The translations under genes and the position numbers were made by a program. Below the pieces are notes generated by a model that was not told the DNA's origin, did not search any database, and saw only the letters and a program-made list of their open reading frames with translations. Source: Mycobacterium sp. (GTDB taxonomy: Bacteria; Actinomycetota; Actinomycetes; Mycobacteriales; Mycobacteriaceae). Taken from it: a stretch of DNA of 5,024 nucleotides. The stretch's first letter is position 1. Every line of letters starts with the position of its first letter. Below, piece by piece: positions 4,752 through 5,024 of the stretch. The stretch lies in NCBI GenBank assembly GCA_018882545.1, contig VERS01000223.1:1-5024 (forward strand), in the 5' to 3' direction.

Positions 4752-5024
4752 ATGGTGCATCCTCGTCACACCCGGCCCGAGACGACAGGGTGGGCCGACG
4801 ACGATCCGGAGATACACAGCCTCGTGCGACAGGCAGACAGCGGCAACCGCCGGGCGGCCACTCGGTCCGGTCCGCAAGCGACCAAGACATCCTCGAAGAC
4901 ACCAGCAAAGTCGGCGACCCGGACAGCAACCGGGACGGACCGCCGCCGCGCTGCCCGAAAGGTCACCGCCGAAACCGACGCCGAGGTGGTCGATGAGGCT
5001 GTGATCCGGCTCGCCGAGGAGCAC
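4752..5024 (+). CDS. Hypothetical protein, N-terminal part, runs off the right edge
   Basis: A frame open from the TGA at 4716-4718 to the window end starts at ATG 4752 and gives 91 codons without a stop. Residues 1-30 are polar and acidic (GWADDDPEIHSLVRQADSGN). Residues 33-70 are a disordered-looking Thr/Ala/Ser/Lys/Arg-rich segment (TKTSSKTPAKSATRTATGT, then RRRAARK). From about 71 an amphipathic, helix-like sequence begins (AEVVDEAVIRLAEEH). The product is not recognised. A basic low-complexity leader before a helical domain could suit a nucleic-acid-binding or regulatory protein, but this is only a guess. There is no clear ribosome site before ATG 4752, and codon bias becomes convincing only towards the 3' end. 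The true start could therefore be further in, for example GTG 4824 or GTG 4986. It is divergent from the RNase Z-like gene. Confidence 0.5.
   Translation, partial: MVHPRHTRPETTGWADDDPEIHSLVRQADSGNRRAATRSGPQATKTSSKTPAKSATRTATGTDRRRAARKVTAETDAEVVDEAVIRLAEEH

Noticed and set aside
4682..4996. 104-codon plus-strand frame overlapping the right-hand open frame
   Set aside because: Its translation is Arg/Pro/Gly-rich and it terminates at 4996, while the frame from 4752 remains open and has more gene-like third-position composition near the edge. Not fully excluded.
4047..5024. Long minus-strand open frame reaching the right edge
   Set aside because: It overlaps the RNase Z-like gene on the same strand in another frame and becomes Arg/His/Gly/Pro repetitive; it looks like a GC-driven spurious frame.
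1..5024. CRISPR arrays, tRNA genes, insertion sequences or attachment sites
   Set aside because: No regularly spaced repeats, tRNA-like T-loop/acceptor patterns, transposase motifs or terminal inverted repeats were seen on either strand.

Overview
The window looks like a piece of a high-GC actinobacterial chromosome, most likely a mycobacterium (Mycolicibacterium-type). The coding regions are strongly GC-biased at third positions. GTG starts occur, genes overlap as TGATG, and the gene order resembles the rpsT-Rv2411c-Rv2410c-Rv2409c-...-Rv2407 neighbourhood of Mycobacterium tuberculosis as I remember it. I had no database, so species and orthology rest on recall.

Layout: (1) 1-88, minus strand, the first 29 codons of rpsT (30S ribosomal protein S20), cut by the left edge. 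(2) 89-256, a divergent intergenic region holding a good minus-strand promoter for rpsT and a stem-loop at the predicted 5' end of the rpsT leader; I find no convincing plus-strand promoter there. (3) 257-3740, plus strand, a tight three-gene operon: a circularly permuted type 2 ATP-grasp ligase with a C-terminal polyglutamine tail, an alpha-E (DUF403) helical protein, and a transglutaminase-like cysteine enzyme. Both junctions are one-base TGATG overlaps, which suggests translational coupling. (4) 3737-4591, minus strand, a metallo-beta-lactamase-fold protein of the RNase Z type. Its stop codon overlaps the stop of the transglutaminase gene by four bases, and its last codons also form a strong hairpin placed where the operon's terminator should be. 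(5) 4592-4751, a divergent intergenic region with a 10-bp direct repeat and a weak promoter-like element. (6) 4752-5024, plus strand, an open frame running off the right edge, Thr/Ala/Arg/Lys-rich and of unknown function.

The three-gene operon is the most interesting part. The ATP-grasp/alpha-E/transglutaminase trio is widespread in bacteria and was predicted by comparative genomics to be a peptide-ligation or protein-modification system, but its substrate is, to my knowledge, not established. In this version the ligase ends in ten consecutive glutamines and a transglutaminase-like enzyme is encoded in the same operon. This raises the testable idea that the tail is a substrate or docking element for that enzyme. 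The RNase Z-like protein keeps all its metal ligands but lacks room for the usual tRNA-binding arm, so its annotation as a tRNA 3' endonuclease deserves caution.
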